Numbered from the stretch's first letter, positions 52,349 through 61,974 are shown. The stretch: 64,000 bases of DNA from Anaerofustis stercorihominis (GCF_024623185.1 NZ_JANJZK010000002.1:1-64000), one strand, 5' to 3'. Made by a program: numbers and translations. Notes: generated by a model from the sequence alone, not told the origin.

Positions 52349-53110
52349 TTAAATTTCATTCTTGATTTTTCTCAGTCCGCTTTTTTCAAGTCTTGAGACT
52401 TGTGCCTGACTTATACCTATTTCATTTGCAACTTCAATTTGAGTTCTTCCCAAATAATATCTCTTAAGTATTATTTCTTTTTCTCTTCCTTTTAGCTTTT
52501 CAACAGCTTCTTTTAAGGAAAGTTTTTCCGTCCAATTTTCTTCTCTGTTTTTTTCGTCTCCCACTTGGTCGATAAGTGAAATGCTGTCACCGTTATCGTT
52601 ATACATTTGGTCGTATAAAGAACAGGGTTCCACTATTGAATCGAGAGCAAAATTCAAGTCTTTTTCCTTAACTCCCAGCTTTTTCGCTATTTCTCTGTTG
52701 GTGGGATTTGTATCTTTATGAGCTTCTTTGTATTTTAAAGCTTTATAAGCCATATCTTTAAGCGAACGGCTTACTCTTATAGTTCCGTTATCCCTTAAAT
52801 ATCTTCTGACTTCTCCGATTATCATAGGTACCGCATAAGTCGAGAATTTAACTCCGAACTTCACATCAAAATTATCTATCGCTTTGATAAGTCCTATACA
52901 TCCAACCTGAAATAAATCATCCATATTCTCATTTCTGTTTGAAAAACGCTGAACAACACTTAAAACTAGTCTTAAGTTGCATCTGATAAATTCGTTTTTT
53001 AAATCTTCTTCACCATTCTTAATCCTTATTAACATATCCTCGATTTCTTTATTGTTTAAATTTGGTAATGTTGCGGTATTCACACCGCAGATCTCTACTT
53101 TACGTATCAT
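52349..53110 (-). CDS. sigG: Sporulation sigma factor G
   Basis: 253-residue sigma-70-family factor of the forespore. The N-terminus KVEICGVNTATLPNL is diagnostic for sigma-G. Region 2 has DDLFQVGCIGLIKAIDNFDVKFGVKFSTYAVPMIIGEVRRYLRD, region 3 follows, and region 4 holds the helix-turn-helix GRTQIEVANEIGISQAQVSRLEKSGL. Sigma-G drives late forespore genes, probably including the sleB and gerA operons in this window. The gene is not next to sigE/spoIIGA as in Bacillus. A cggaggaa site precedes the ATG. A possible sigma-F-type promoter lies upstream. Confidence 0.95.
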   Translation of the reverse strand: MIRKVEICGVNTATLPNLNNKEIEDMLIRIKNGEEDLKNEFIRCNLRLVLSVVQRFSNRNENMDDLFQVGCIGLIKAIDNFDVKFGVKFSTYAVPMIIGEVRRYLRDNGTIRVSRSLKDMAYKALKYKEAHKDTNPTNREIAKKLGVKEKDLNFALDSIVEPCSLYDQMYNDNGDSISLIDQVGDEKNREENWTEKLSLKEAVEKLKGREKEIILKRYYLGRTQIEVANEIGISQAQVSRLEKSGLRKIKNEI

Positions 53111-53149
53111 ATTTTATTTCCTCCGGTTAATAAGTTTTGTCACTATATA

Positions 53150-53178
53150 AATTTTTACCGAGGATAGTAAAGTTATTC
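53150..53178 (-). promoter_or_regulatory. Candidate sigma-F-type promoter of sigG
   Basis: On the minus strand GGTAAAAATT (53150-53159) fits the sigma-F -10 pattern GGnrAnAnTw, and GAATA (53174-53178) lies 14 bp upstream as a possible -35. Sigma-F control of sigG is established in Bacillus. The spacing is one or two bases short, so this is tentative. Confidence 0.3.
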
Positions 53179-53229
53179 TATTTATCCATTAAAAAACAAG
53201 GAAGTTAATGGAAGTTATTTTCCACTGAC

Positions 53230-53258
53230 TTTAAAAAAAAATAGAATTATAGTATAAT
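53230..53258 (+). promoter_or_regulatory. Promoter of rsmE
   Basis: TTTAAA (53230-53235), 17-bp spacer, TATAAT (53253-53258), followed by an ataaggag ribosome-binding site. Confidence 0.6.
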
Positions 53259-53286
53259 GATTTATATTTTGTATAAGGAGATAAAA

Positions 53287-54006
53287 ATGCCTAGATTTTT
53301 TTGCATAAATAAAGAAAATGACAAATTTTATTTGGATAAAGAAGATAGTAAACATATAATAAAATCCCTTAGGATGAAAGAAGGGGATAATATCACGATA
53401 TGCGATAAGAACGGATATGACTATGAGTGTGAACTGATAATAGATAGTGAAAATGTTCAGGGGAAAATAATATCAAAAAAAGAAAATGATACCGAACCAA
53501 ACGTTAAGATCACACTGTATCAGGCACTTCCGAAATCGGATAAATTTGAAACCATAGTTCAAAAAGCCGTGGAGCTTGGGATATATGAAATAGTACCTAT
53601 AATGACTAACAGATGTATTTCAAGACCGGATAAAAAATCTATGAAGAAAAAAATAGAAAGATATAATAAAATCGCTTTTGAAGCCGCCAAACAAAGCGGG
53701 AGAGGTATTATTCCAAGAGTACGAGAAATGATTGGTTTTAAAGAGGCAGTAAAAGAAATAAAAGATTATGATATGAAAATTTTATTTTACGAAAATGGGG
53801 GAGAAAGCCTTAAGGATTTCAAGTATGAAAATTTAAATGATATTGCTTTTATCGTAGGAAGCGAAGGGGGATTTGACGCTTTGGAAGCCGGATATGCTAA
53901 AGAAAACGATATTACCTTAATGGGACTTGGCAAGAGGATCTTAAGGTGTGAAACGGCTCCTATCGCTGCTCTTTCCGCTCTTATGCTGCTTACGGATAAT
54001 ATGTAA
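53287..54006 (+). CDS. rsmE: 16S rRNA m3U1498 methyltransferase
   Basis: 239-residue SPOUT methyltransferase. It starts MPRFFCINKENDKFYLDKEDSKHIIKSLRM in a PUA-like domain. The knotted C-terminal domain has IAFIVGSEGGFDALEAGYA and LGKRILRCETAPIAALSAL, the SAM-binding trefoil knot. It methylates N3 of U1498 in 16S rRNA. The start at 53287 follows aaggag and fits the family; an in-frame ATG at 53257 overlaps the promoter and is not used. Divergent from sigG; it ends at a terminator shared with the gerA operon. Confidence 0.95.
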   Translation: MPRFFCINKENDKFYLDKEDSKHIIKSLRMKEGDNITICDKNGYDYECELIIDSENVQGKIISKKENDTEPNVKITLYQALPKSDKFETIVQKAVELGIYEIVPIMTNRCISRPDKKSMKKKIERYNKIAFEAAKQSGRGIIPRVREMIGFKEAVKEIKDYDMKILFYENGGESLKDFKYENLNDIAFIVGSEGGFDALEAGYAKENDITLMGLGKRILRCETAPIAALSALMLLTDNM

Positions 54007-54044
54007 TTATTTAATAACCTTAGATTTATAAATAATTTAACAAA

Positions 54045-54080
54045 TAAAAAAGAGATAGTTTTATATTATCTCTTTTTTAT
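54045..54080. terminator. Bidirectional terminator between rsmE and gerAB
   Basis: Stem aaaaaagagata (54046-54057) and tatctctttttt (54067-54078), with T runs on both strands. Confidence 0.9.
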
Positions 54081-54101
54081 TTGTATTTTAACTGTAATAT
54101 T

Positions 54102-55169
54102 TTAGGTCGTTTTTCTGTTTTTTATTTTAGAGATTATAAGCACTAAAATAGGAAGAATAAATGCAGTAAATAAGAAGTACCACTTGAATTTAAAAAGTAA
54201 TAATAGTAGCTTATTAATGGTTGAAGGTAATATCATAACAGTAAAAAATACTATTATTGTATAAATTATATTTATCTCTTTAATATTACTTAAGTTCATA
54301 ATATGTTTCAGTCCGAGCATTGCGGCATAGGAACAAACGGATATCTTGACTAAAGTAGTTATAAAGAAATTAAAAGCAACGATTATTTCCATTCTGGTCA
54401 CGTAAGTTCCTATACTGGACAGTCCGACGGTAATAAAAGTAGGGTATGGGACTTTTAATAAAAGCGGAAATCCAAGTACAAATATATTTGTAAAGTATAT
54501 AAGCATGATTAATATAAAGCTTACAGTAAATGCAATAGAATAGCTTTTTTTAATATTTTCATTTTTGTTTATATTATTTATTATAAACCCGAAGAGTACT
54601 ATATCCCCGAAGGGGAGGATTATACTTAATAGTAAATTATCGTATATATTATCCATATTCAGTGTTAAAAGCGAATTTAAATTGTTAATGTCGAACATTT
54701 TAACCGAGAATAATATCCCAAATAAAATAACGATAATATTTATTGGTATCAAAAATGTAGATAATTTCCCAAGGGTAATTATATTTCTCTTAAGGGTCAA
54801 AAAAATCAACAATAAAAATATTATTGTAGTAATTATTACAGGGGTTTTTATCAAAATATTATTTTTTGTAAATATAATGAAATATCTCAAATAAAATATT
54901 TCAAGTATAAATGCATATATCACAAAAAATAAATTTATAATCTTAGAAAAAAATTTATTAAAACTGTCGTCTATTACCGTAAATAAATTTTTTTTGTTGT
55001 TCTTTATTATTATGGTGCATGTTGTTATCGGTATCAAAGCCGCTAGGAAAGAAATTATTATATATAGCGGGTGAGGAGTCGTGTAGAATGTATAGCCTGT
55101 CATAATTGCCGTACCGAGCATGTAAAGTATCATCATAGATGTCATTTCTTTTGTTGATAGTTTATCCAT
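54102..55169 (-). CDS. gerAB: Spore germination receptor B subunit (GerAB-type)
   Basis: 355-residue membrane protein with about ten helices, of the amino acid-permease-like GerAB/YndE family. It begins MDKLSTKEMTSMMILYMLGTAIMTGY and has ILPFGDIVLFGFIINNIN. This subunit binds the germinant in the spore inner membrane. It is last in the operon, one base after gerAC, and ends at the shared terminator. The name indicates family; the particular receptor (GerA, GerB or GerK-like) cannot be told. Confidence 0.9.
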   Translation of the reverse strand: MDKLSTKEMTSMMILYMLGTAIMTGYTFYTTPHPLYIIISFLAALIPITTCTIIIKNNKKNLFTVIDDSFNKFFSKIINLFFVIYAFILEIFYLRYFIIFTKNNILIKTPVIITTIIFLLLIFLTLKRNIITLGKLSTFLIPINIIVILFGILFSVKMFDINNLNSLLTLNMDNIYDNLLLSIILPFGDIVLFGFIINNINKNENIKKSYSIAFTVSFILIMLIYFTNIFVLGFPLLLKVPYPTFITVGLSSIGTYVTRMEIIVAFNFFITTLVKISVCSYAAMLGLKHIMNLSNIKEINIIYTIIVFFTVMILPSTINKLLLLLFKFKWYFLFTAFILPILVLIISKIKNRKTT

Positions 55170-55170
55170 T

Positions 55171-56247
55171 TTACTCCTCCATATCTTCTTTAAGTGTTAC
55201 GTGTACTTCAATATTTCTATTTAAATTTTCGTAAAACTTATTCCAGTTTTGATTGTTCTTTTTTTCTTTATAATTGTTTAAATGATATCCGTAGCCGAAT
55301 ATATCAAGTTTAAACCTCTTTTGAGTCTCTTCTATAAAGTTACTTAAATCTGTTTCTAACTTGTTTTCCAAAGCACTTTTCAACTTTTCTTTTGATGTAG
55401 TTTTCTTCTCGTTGCTTTCAATATATGCATTTACATCCATATCAATATTTAATCTATTATTTTTAATACTTGTTCTTGTTTTCTTTAATGAAACCTTTGC
55501 ATTGATAAGGTTGTCTTCTTCTTTCATTTTGATTTGAATTGAATTTTTCTCGTTCATTAAAAGAGAATAATAATTTACATCTTTGTCGTCAATATATCCC
55601 GCAAGCTTATCTCCTTTAAAGACTGCAATTTTATTTGCATAAAAGTTTTTCTTTTCTTCGCTTTTGGCAACCTTTATAACCGGAAGAGTAAGTTCTATAC
55701 CGGAGTTTTCAATTGAATTTATGATTTTATATGCCCTGGAATTATCACTGAAAAGTTTATTCTTGCTCAGCTGTTCAAGGATCTCAAAACCGTGAAAAGT
55801 TTCATGACCTTCTTTTGACATTAATATTTCCTCGGCTGATGAGCCATAGGTTGTAGTAAAAATAGTATTAAATCTTAGATTATTTTTTTCATATACAAGG
55901 TTTAAGATATCGTAAATCCCGTCTTCTTTTGCGTATTTTTCCCCGACTATAATAAGTTCGCAGTGAGTAAGATTTACTTTGTTATTGAACTTCCCGTCAA
56001 GTATACTGAGGGCTTCATATATTGAATCTCCCTTTGATGTTATTACTTCCGGTTTTACGTTAAGCTCCCCGCCGTAATCGCTTGCGTCCAGAGTTTCCGC
56101 ACTTACTACATATCCGTCTGATACTTTATCTACCCCTAAAGTAAATATCAATATTTCTCTTTCAAGTTCCGAGTAGTCATAGCATGAACATAGCAGGGGA
56201 ATCATAAATGTTAAAAGTATTATAGATAATATTTTTTTACCTTTCAT
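55171..56247 (-). CDS. gerAC: Spore germination receptor C subunit (GerAC-type)
   Basis: 358-residue lipoprotein. The signal ends in the lipobox PLLCSC with the modified Cys near residue 22, followed by YDYSELEREILIFTLGVDK, the typical GerAC start. Blocks such as LTHCELIIVGEKYAKEDGIYDILN and GFEILEQLSKNKLFSDNSRAYKI match the three-domain GerAC fold. The order A-C-B differs from the Bacillus gerA order A-B-C and is common in Clostridia. It is separated by 1 bp from each neighbour. Confidence 0.92.
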   Translation of the reverse strand: MKGKKILSIILLTFMIPLLCSCYDYSELEREILIFTLGVDKVSDGYVVSAETLDASDYGGELNVKPEVITSKGDSIYEALSILDGKFNNKVNLTHCELIIVGEKYAKEDGIYDILNLVYEKNNLRFNTIFTTTYGSSAEEILMSKEGHETFHGFEILEQLSKNKLFSDNSRAYKIINSIENSGIELTLPVIKVAKSEEKKNFYANKIAVFKGDKLAGYIDDKDVNYYSLLMNEKNSIQIKMKEEDNLINAKVSLKKTRTSIKNNRLNIDMDVNAYIESNEKKTTSKEKLKSALENKLETDLSNFIEETQKRFKLDIFGYGYHLNNYKEKKNNQNWNKFYENLNRNIEVHVTLKEDMEE

Positions 56248-56248
56248 A

Positions 56249-57694
56249 TCATTCCCTCCTATCCGTCTTTTCCGACATATCTACAGGTCTTGTATTCATT
56301 TTGAACCACGGCGCTCTGTAGAAACTATCTTTGAACTGCTGAGGAGAGTGGAATGCTACATCTGCTGTGTAAGACATCCCGAAGGATTCAAGACTTGATA
56401 TATGAACTATAAGAAATAAAAATGCGATAATAAATCCATAAAGTCCGAACATAGATGATAGTATGATAAAAATAAATCTAAAGATTATAGTAGAACCTTT
56501 TACGCTTGGTATCATTAGTTCGCTTATTGCTGAAAGAGCCACTACTATTATCATAGGTGCACTTATAAGTCTTGCTTCCACTGCGGCTTGTCCGACTACA
56601 AGCCCTCCTACAATCCCAAGAGCAGTGCTTGCACCGCTGCCGCTCCTGTTTCCCGCTTCTCCCAAAATTTCAAATATTATTATCATAAGTATGCACTCCG
56701 TAAAGGAAGAGCAGGGGAGTCCTTCTCTTGCCCCAATGATACTTATTGCAAGATTGCTGGGGAGTATTTCTTTATGAAAAGTTATTATGGCAAGATAAAG
56801 CGCTGGGATACATATCGCCAAAAAAAAGCTTACTATCCTTATCATTCTGGTAAAGGAAGCGAAGTAATAATTTAAATAATAATCGTCTCCGGACATGAAG
56901 TTCTCAATAAATAAATACGGGACCGTCATAACTATAGGCGTTCCGTCCACAAATAAAGCGACCCTGCCTTCAAGTATTTTGCTTGCTACGATATCCGGCT
57001 TTTCATATGTTCCCGCTGTTTTAAAAGGGGAGCGTTTATCATCTTTTATAGATTCCAAGACGTAATTTACATCAAGGACCGAATCTATATCAATTTTTTT
57101 AAGTCTTCTTTTTATTTCTTTTAGTACTTTTTTATCCACGAGACCGTCGACGTATGCCAGACAAGTTTTTGTTTTTGTTATTTTACCTAAAGAAGAAAAT
57201 TCAAATTTTAAATTAGGACTTTGAATTTTTCTTCTGAGCATAGAAAGATTGGTGAGTATATTTTCCTGAAATCCTTCCCTGGGACCTTTTGTTATCCTGT
57301 CTGTAGGAGGCTCCATTATTGACCTCATCATAAAACCTTTGGTATCTATGCTTAGTGCTGTATTCTGCCCTTCTATTAAAAGGATAGTATTACCGTAGAG
57401 TAAATCGGAAAACATATCTTCAAAGGTAGTTATTTCTTTTAAATCATTTGAATAGAGTATTTTGTCTTCCAGTTTTTTTATTATGTTAAATTTAAAGACG
57501 ATTTTCTTGTTTTCAAGTATTGCTTTTATTATGTCCTCATTTATTCTTTCGCTGTTTGACATTCCGTCTATAAACATCAATAAATAATCAATTCCTTGAT
57601 TGTTAAAATGTCTGTACCTTATCGTATCATCATTATTGAATTGATTTTTGATTATCGCTGTATTTATTTTTAAGCTCTTGTGTAATTTATTCAT
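56249..57694 (-). CDS. gerAA: Spore germination receptor A subunit (GerAA-type)
   Basis: 481-residue GerA subunit. The N-terminal soluble domain (about 1-275) includes the family block PPTDRITKGPREGFQENI and LTNLSMLRRKIQSPNLKFE. A membrane domain of about five helices follows (LPSNLAISIIGAREGLPCSSFTECILMI, STALGIVGGLVVGQAAVEARLISAPMIIVVALSAISELMIP). The C-terminus has SYTADVAFHSPQQFKDSFYRAPWF. With the B and C subunits it triggers germination. The start lies 15 bp after the DUF421 gene. Confidence 0.95.
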   Translation of the reverse strand: MNKLHKSLKINTAIIKNQFNNDDTIRYRHFNNQGIDYLLMFIDGMSNSERINEDIIKAILENKKIVFKFNIIKKLEDKILYSNDLKEITTFEDMFSDLLYGNTILLIEGQNTALSIDTKGFMMRSIMEPPTDRITKGPREGFQENILTNLSMLRRKIQSPNLKFEFSSLGKITKTKTCLAYVDGLVDKKVLKEIKRRLKKIDIDSVLDVNYVLESIKDDKRSPFKTAGTYEKPDIVASKILEGRVALFVDGTPIVMTVPYLFIENFMSGDDYYLNYYFASFTRMIRIVSFFLAICIPALYLAIITFHKEILPSNLAISIIGAREGLPCSSFTECILMIIIFEILGEAGNRSGSGASTALGIVGGLVVGQAAVEARLISAPMIIVVALSAISELMIPSVKGSTIIFRFIFIILSSMFGLYGFIIAFLFLIVHISSLESFGMSYTADVAFHSPQQFKDSFYRAPWFKMNTRPVDMSEKTDRRE

Positions 57695-57709
57695 ATTAAA
57701 CCTTCAAAT

Positions 57710-58447
57710 CTATAAAAAATAATTGTCTTCGTCGTCTTTGATGTTCTGATTTTTTAATTGGATATTTATATTATCTTCACTGTCCAGTGTCATTAAAATA
57801 ACATCTTTTATTTTATATCCTCTTGAACTGACTTCATTATCAAGCCATTTTCTGTCTTTTTTCATGTTTCTTAAATTAGCTTCCATTATATTTCCGTCGA
57901 TGATTACATTTGCGGATAAACTGCTTTGTGTTGTCGGAACGGAAATATCCTTTAATATCGTAGGTCTGTAATTTTCTTTGGGAAGTATACTTATATCTCC
58001 TGTAGTTTCCATGATTGCGTATTCAACATTTGATAAATCAAAATATCCTTTTATTCTAAGCTGTGTTAATAAATCATTTATATCAAATTTATTTTTATTT
58101 AAATTTTTTTCGATTATTTTTCCTTTGAATACAAGTAATGTAGGTATTCCTGTTAAAAGCTTTCTTCCTTGTATACTTTTATCAGTAATATATGCTGTTG
58201 TAATTGATATTAATGTATACAAAGCCATTGCGATAACAGGTGAATACCAAGGTATATCGGAATTGACTGACATTTCTGCGGTAAGATTACCTATTGTTAT
58301 GCCCATTATATAATCTAAAAAAGTCAGTTGAGTTATTTGTCTGGGACCTGTCAATTTTGTAAGTAAAAATATAACTAAAGCTGAAAGGGCAGCTCTCCAT
58401 AAAACAAAAAAAGATGCATCTAATACGTTATCCATAATATCCTCCAT
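57710..58447 (-). CDS. DUF421 domain membrane protein
   Basis: 245-residue protein of the YetF/YcaP (DUF421) family. Three N-terminal helices (about 10-30, 42-60, 65-85) are followed by the conserved cytosolic domain with GRKLLTGIPTLLVFKGKIIEKNL and DLLTQLRIKGYFDLSNVEYAIMETTGDISILPK. Related B. subtilis proteins are sporulation-expressed or affect phospholipid/membrane behaviour of spores. The gene heads the gerA-type operon, 15 bp before gerAA, so it probably acts in the spore membrane. The gctctc-free cggaggatat-type site precedes the ATG. Confidence 0.85.
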   Translation of the reverse strand: MEDIMDNVLDASFFVLWRAALSALVIFLLTKLTGPRQITQLTFLDYIMGITIGNLTAEMSVNSDIPWYSPVIAMALYTLISITTAYITDKSIQGRKLLTGIPTLLVFKGKIIEKNLNKNKFDINDLLTQLRIKGYFDLSNVEYAIMETTGDISILPKENYRPTILKDISVPTTQSSLSANVIIDGNIMEANLRNMKKDRKWLDNEVSSRGYKIKDVILMTLDSEDNINIQLKNQNIKDDEDNYFL

Positions 58448-58514
58448 TTATTTGTAATATATTTTTTTCCAAAATAGGTACAAATATACTTTAATTAAAA
58501 TAAAGAATTTTTAT

Positions 58515-58553
58515 AATACAAAAACACCTGCATTAATGCAGGTGTTTTTGTTT
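58515..58553 (-). terminator. Intrinsic terminator of the penicillin-binding protein gene
   Basis: A long palindrome, aaaaacacctgcat / atgcaggtgttttt (about 58520-58548). On the minus strand it follows the PBP stop codon and ends in T-rich sequence. Confidence 0.9.
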
Positions 58554-61500
58554 TTATTTAAATATTTCATTTAATAAAGAACTAAATCCTATACTGTAAT
58601 TAGAAGCACTTTGATTATTTACAATAATATTGGATGATAGACTGTTTTTCTTTTTATCATCATCATCGTCATCATCGCCTTCTTCTCCGCCGCCGCTGTT
58701 ATCAACGACTGTTACGGTGAACTGTGCACTTCCCAGCTTTACTCCGTTATAACTGATTGAGCAGGAAATAGTATAAGTTCCCGGTGTATTTCTGTCAAAG
58801 CCGCCTTCTCCGGTTACTGTTACTGTAGCTGAATCCGTCGAACCATCAGATAATGTTACGGTTGCTGACGGAGTAGAATAACCGCTGCCTTTATTTACCG
58901 TAACGGAATTTGAATCAAGTCCGTAAGACTGTACCGTAGGTGCTGCTGCACCTTTAACTGTTATTCCCGCTTTAGCTGTAAGAGTTTCACCTTCCTGTGA
59001 ATAACTTGCCGTGATCGTTGCATTCCCGGCGCTTACACCTTTTACTGAATTACCGGATACTGAAGCTATTCCCGAACTGCTCGATGAAATTTTTGCGTTT
59101 ACATTTTTAGTAGAGCCGTCTGCTAATGTTATCTTAGTAGTAACTGTAGCACTTTCTCCTACATTGATAGTTCCGGGGGAAATAGTTATTGTGAGTGCTT
59201 GTGCCGTTCCCTTATTATGGATATCACATTTTCCTTTAAGACTGTATTTAGCCTGAGAGCCTACTTCGTTTTTACCTGTCACTCCCGGCGGATAAGTTAT
59301 TTTGCTTAAATCAAGCAATACTGATTTCTTAACTAAATCTTTAGGACAGTATTTGGTAGCTTTTTTCTTTGAAGCCGAACAGATACTTGCGGACACATGG
59401 ATGTCATCTTTTCCGTTAGGTCCTTTTCCGGTTAAGAAGTATTCCGAATATACTTTTGAACCTCTTGGATCTTGAGACGATAGGGACGTAGGGCTTTTGC
59501 CTGAAACACCGTCTACTGCTGCTTGATATACATCATCAGGCTGACTTGCAAACTGACTGTTAGATACTTTTTTCTTGGAATATATTTCGCTGAAGGCATT
59601 TTTCCAAAATGCAGCGGGTCCGTTTGTAGATCCCCCGTACGTACCGATATTTAAGTGATAAGTGTTTCCGTCTACCGTGACTACATTTTGGTCATATCCG
59701 TACCATACAGCTCCGGAATATTCAGGAGTATATCCACAGAACCAAGCATGCCTGTTTTCATCAGTGGTACCTGTTTTACCGGCAACTTGTGTTCCGTCAA
59801 TTGAAATGTATGTTGTACCGCCCTTTACAACGTCTTTTAGTATATCTGTTATTATGAATGCGGTACCTTTTTCAAATACTTTTACTTTTTCAGATTTGTT
59901 ACTTATTATAACATCACCGTTTTTATCCGTGATTTCAGTATACATTATCGGAGTTTGTCTTACCCCGCCGTTTGCAAATGTAGTGTATGCACTTGCCATA
60001 TTAAGTGTTGTTTGACCATGTGTATAACCACCAAGAGCAAGAGCCGCAGGGTTTAGGTCATTTGTGTCCGAATCTTTTACTATGTCAAGTCCTAATTTTT
60101 CTGCATATGGCACTATAGTTTCAGCACCTGTCTGCATCATAGCCTGTACAGCGATTGTGTTGGTAGAATTTGTAAGACCTTTTCTGACTGTCATCATACC
60201 TTGATTACCGCCGCCTGAGTTTTTAGGTCTCCACCCTCCGATACTTATTGATGTATCGTTGAATGCTGTACCTGCGGTTATCTGTCCGGAATCAATACCC
60301 GGACCGTATGTCGTTAGAGGTTTTGTTGAAGACCCCGGCTGGAATTTTTGTGTGGCTCTGTTCATTGATAAGCTCGCAGTCTTATTTCTTCCTCCGACAA
60401 TACCTGCTACATATCCCGTTTTGTTTTGTATTACCGTCATTCCTACTTCAGGATTATATTCTATTTTTTCGCCTTTTTTCTTACTCATTGCCGAGCTTGC
60501 AGCACTTGCCGAGTAAGACTGAGAAGGGAATATCGAATCATTTTCCGCTGTCTTTTCGAGTGCATTTTGTACTACAGGGTCAAGTGTAGTTTTTATTGTA
60601 AGTCCGTTATTAAGTACAAAACTCGATGCATCTTCTTTTGAATAGTTGTATTTTTTTGCTATATCATTGACAACTTGTTCATAAACCGCGTCCGTAAAGT
60701 AAGAATATACTCCTTGGTTTTTATTTTGTTTAAGTCCTATTTTATTATTTTTAAGTTCATCTACTGCTATATCATATTCTTTTTGAGTAATATGATTTAG
60801 ACTATACATTTGTTTAACTACTGCCAATGCTCTTTCCTTGTTATTTTCATCATAAGCAAGGACTTTTTTACCTTCTGAATTTGTTTCCTTTACTAATGTA
60901 TAATCCCCGTCACCGTCTTTATCTTCGTATTTCAGTGGATTATAATAACTAGGAGCATTGATTATAGAAGCAAGGACTGCCGCTTGTGCAATGGAAAGCT
61001 GACTTACATCCTTTTTAAAGAAGTATCTTGAACCTGCCTGGATACCCCAAGCCTGAGACATATTTACTTTATTCAAATATGCTTCAAGTATTTTTTCTTT
61101 TGAAAGTTTCTTTTCAAGCTCTATAGATAATTTCCATTCCTGAACTTTACGCTTAATAGAAGTTTCACTCGTTAAATGAGTCAGTTTTATAAGCTGCTGA
61201 GTTATTGTACTACCGCCCGGTCCGTCTGTACTTCCCGATGTAAGAACTCCGACAATAGCCTTTGCCGTACCTATAAAGTCAACTCCTCCGTGTTCATAGA
61301 AACGTTTATCTTCTATAGATACAAATGCTAACTGTACGATTTCAGGTATCTCATCAATGGATACCGGCTCTCTGTTTTCCGAGCCTTGCAGTTCCTGGTA
61401 GTATTTTCCGTTTTTATCGACCAAGTGACTTGCGCTTGCATAATCGAATTTATCCAAGTCCAAAGCAGGAGCTTGAGCCATCCATACCAGCATAAGCGAA

Positions 61501-61742
61501 AAGCCGCCTATAAAGCATACTATGCCCAGCGTTACTATGGCTGCGATCACTCTTTTAACTGTGATTTTTTTACCCTTCGGTCCTTTAGGTTTGTTTTTAC
61601 CAAACCTCTTTTTACCTAAAATACCTTTTTGTGAAGTGCTTTCACTTATATTATCTTTAGGTTTTTTAACTTTGACTCTTTTTCTTCTCATTTTGACTTT
61701 TCTTTGCATGTCGTCTTGAGTCTTCCTGTTATTATCGCCCAT
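58554..61742 (-). CDS. Class A penicillin-binding protein with Ig-like C-terminus
   Basis: 1062-residue bifunctional peptidoglycan synthase. A very basic cytosolic N-terminus (1-64) precedes one transmembrane helix (65-89). The glycosyltransferase-51 domain has the catalytic Glu in SIEDKRFYEHGGVDF (E144) and GGSTITQQL. The transpeptidase domain has SSTK (471-474, nucleophile Ser471), STN (526-528) and KTG (656-658). Beyond about residue 800 are a Big2-type Ig-like domain (SGIASVSGNSVKGVSAGNATI) and a second Ig-like domain (about 900-985). The tail has seven consecutive Asp. It is a PBP1a/PonA-type enzyme. Promoter at 61782-61810. Confidence 0.95.
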   Translation of the reverse strand: MGDNNRKTQDDMQRKVKMRRKRVKVKKPKDNISESTSQKGILGKKRFGKNKPKGPKGKKITVKRVIAAIVTLGIVCFIGGFSLMLVWMAQAPALDLDKFDYASASHLVDKNGKYYQELQGSENREPVSIDEIPEIVQLAFVSIEDKRFYEHGGVDFIGTAKAIVGVLTSGSTDGPGGSTITQQLIKLTHLTSETSIKRKVQEWKLSIELEKKLSKEKILEAYLNKVNMSQAWGIQAGSRYFFKKDVSQLSIAQAAVLASIINAPSYYNPLKYEDKDGDGDYTLVKETNSEGKKVLAYDENNKERALAVVKQMYSLNHITQKEYDIAVDELKNNKIGLKQNKNQGVYSYFTDAVYEQVVNDIAKKYNYSKEDASSFVLNNGLTIKTTLDPVVQNALEKTAENDSIFPSQSYSASAASSAMSKKKGEKIEYNPEVGMTVIQNKTGYVAGIVGGRNKTASLSMNRATQKFQPGSSTKPLTTYGPGIDSGQITAGTAFNDTSISIGGWRPKNSGGGNQGMMTVRKGLTNSTNTIAVQAMMQTGAETIVPYAEKLGLDIVKDSDTNDLNPAALALGGYTHGQTTLNMASAYTTFANGGVRQTPIMYTEITDKNGDVIISNKSEKVKVFEKGTAFIITDILKDVVKGGTTYISIDGTQVAGKTGTTDENRHAWFCGYTPEYSGAVWYGYDQNVVTVDGNTYHLNIGTYGGSTNGPAAFWKNAFSEIYSKKKVSNSQFASQPDDVYQAAVDGVSGKSPTSLSSQDPRGSKVYSEYFLTGKGPNGKDDIHVSASICSASKKKATKYCPKDLVKKSVLLDLSKITYPPGVTGKNEVGSQAKYSLKGKCDIHNKGTAQALTITISPGTINVGESATVTTKITLADGSTKNVNAKISSSSSGIASVSGNSVKGVSAGNATITASYSQEGETLTAKAGITVKGAAAPTVQSYGLDSNSVTVNKGSGYSTPSATVTLSDGSTDSATVTVTGEGGFDRNTPGTYTISCSISYNGVKLGSAQFTVTVVDNSGGGEEGDDDDDDDKKKNSLSSNIIVNNQSASNYSIGFSSLLNEIFK

Positions 61743-61781
61743 TTCTTACCTCCGTAATATATGCTTCGCATATTCTTTACC

Positions 61782-61810
61782 ATTATATATTGTTAAACTT
61801 TTTTTATCAA
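61782..61810 (-). promoter_or_regulatory. Promoter of the penicillin-binding protein gene
   Basis: On the minus strand TTGATA (61805-61810), a 17-bp spacer and TATAAT (61782-61787). The predicted leader begins close to a small stem atatgc-ttc-gcatat (61759-61773). Confidence 0.75.
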
Positions 61811-61974
61811 TAGCATATGTTGTAATTTGGCAATATTTAATAAAATTTTAACAATATTATCACTTTATAATAATAAATAATAATTTTATAAAAATAATAA
61901 TAATAAAGTATTTATAAAATGAGCAAAATTATATATAATATACATTTATGAATGAAAATCCTATGGAGGTAGTG

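Noticed and set aside
59011-60015. Plus-strand reading frames opposite the penicillin-binding protein gene
   Set aside because: They are hydrophobic shadows of the real minus-strand gene, with no ribosome-binding sites or family resemblance.
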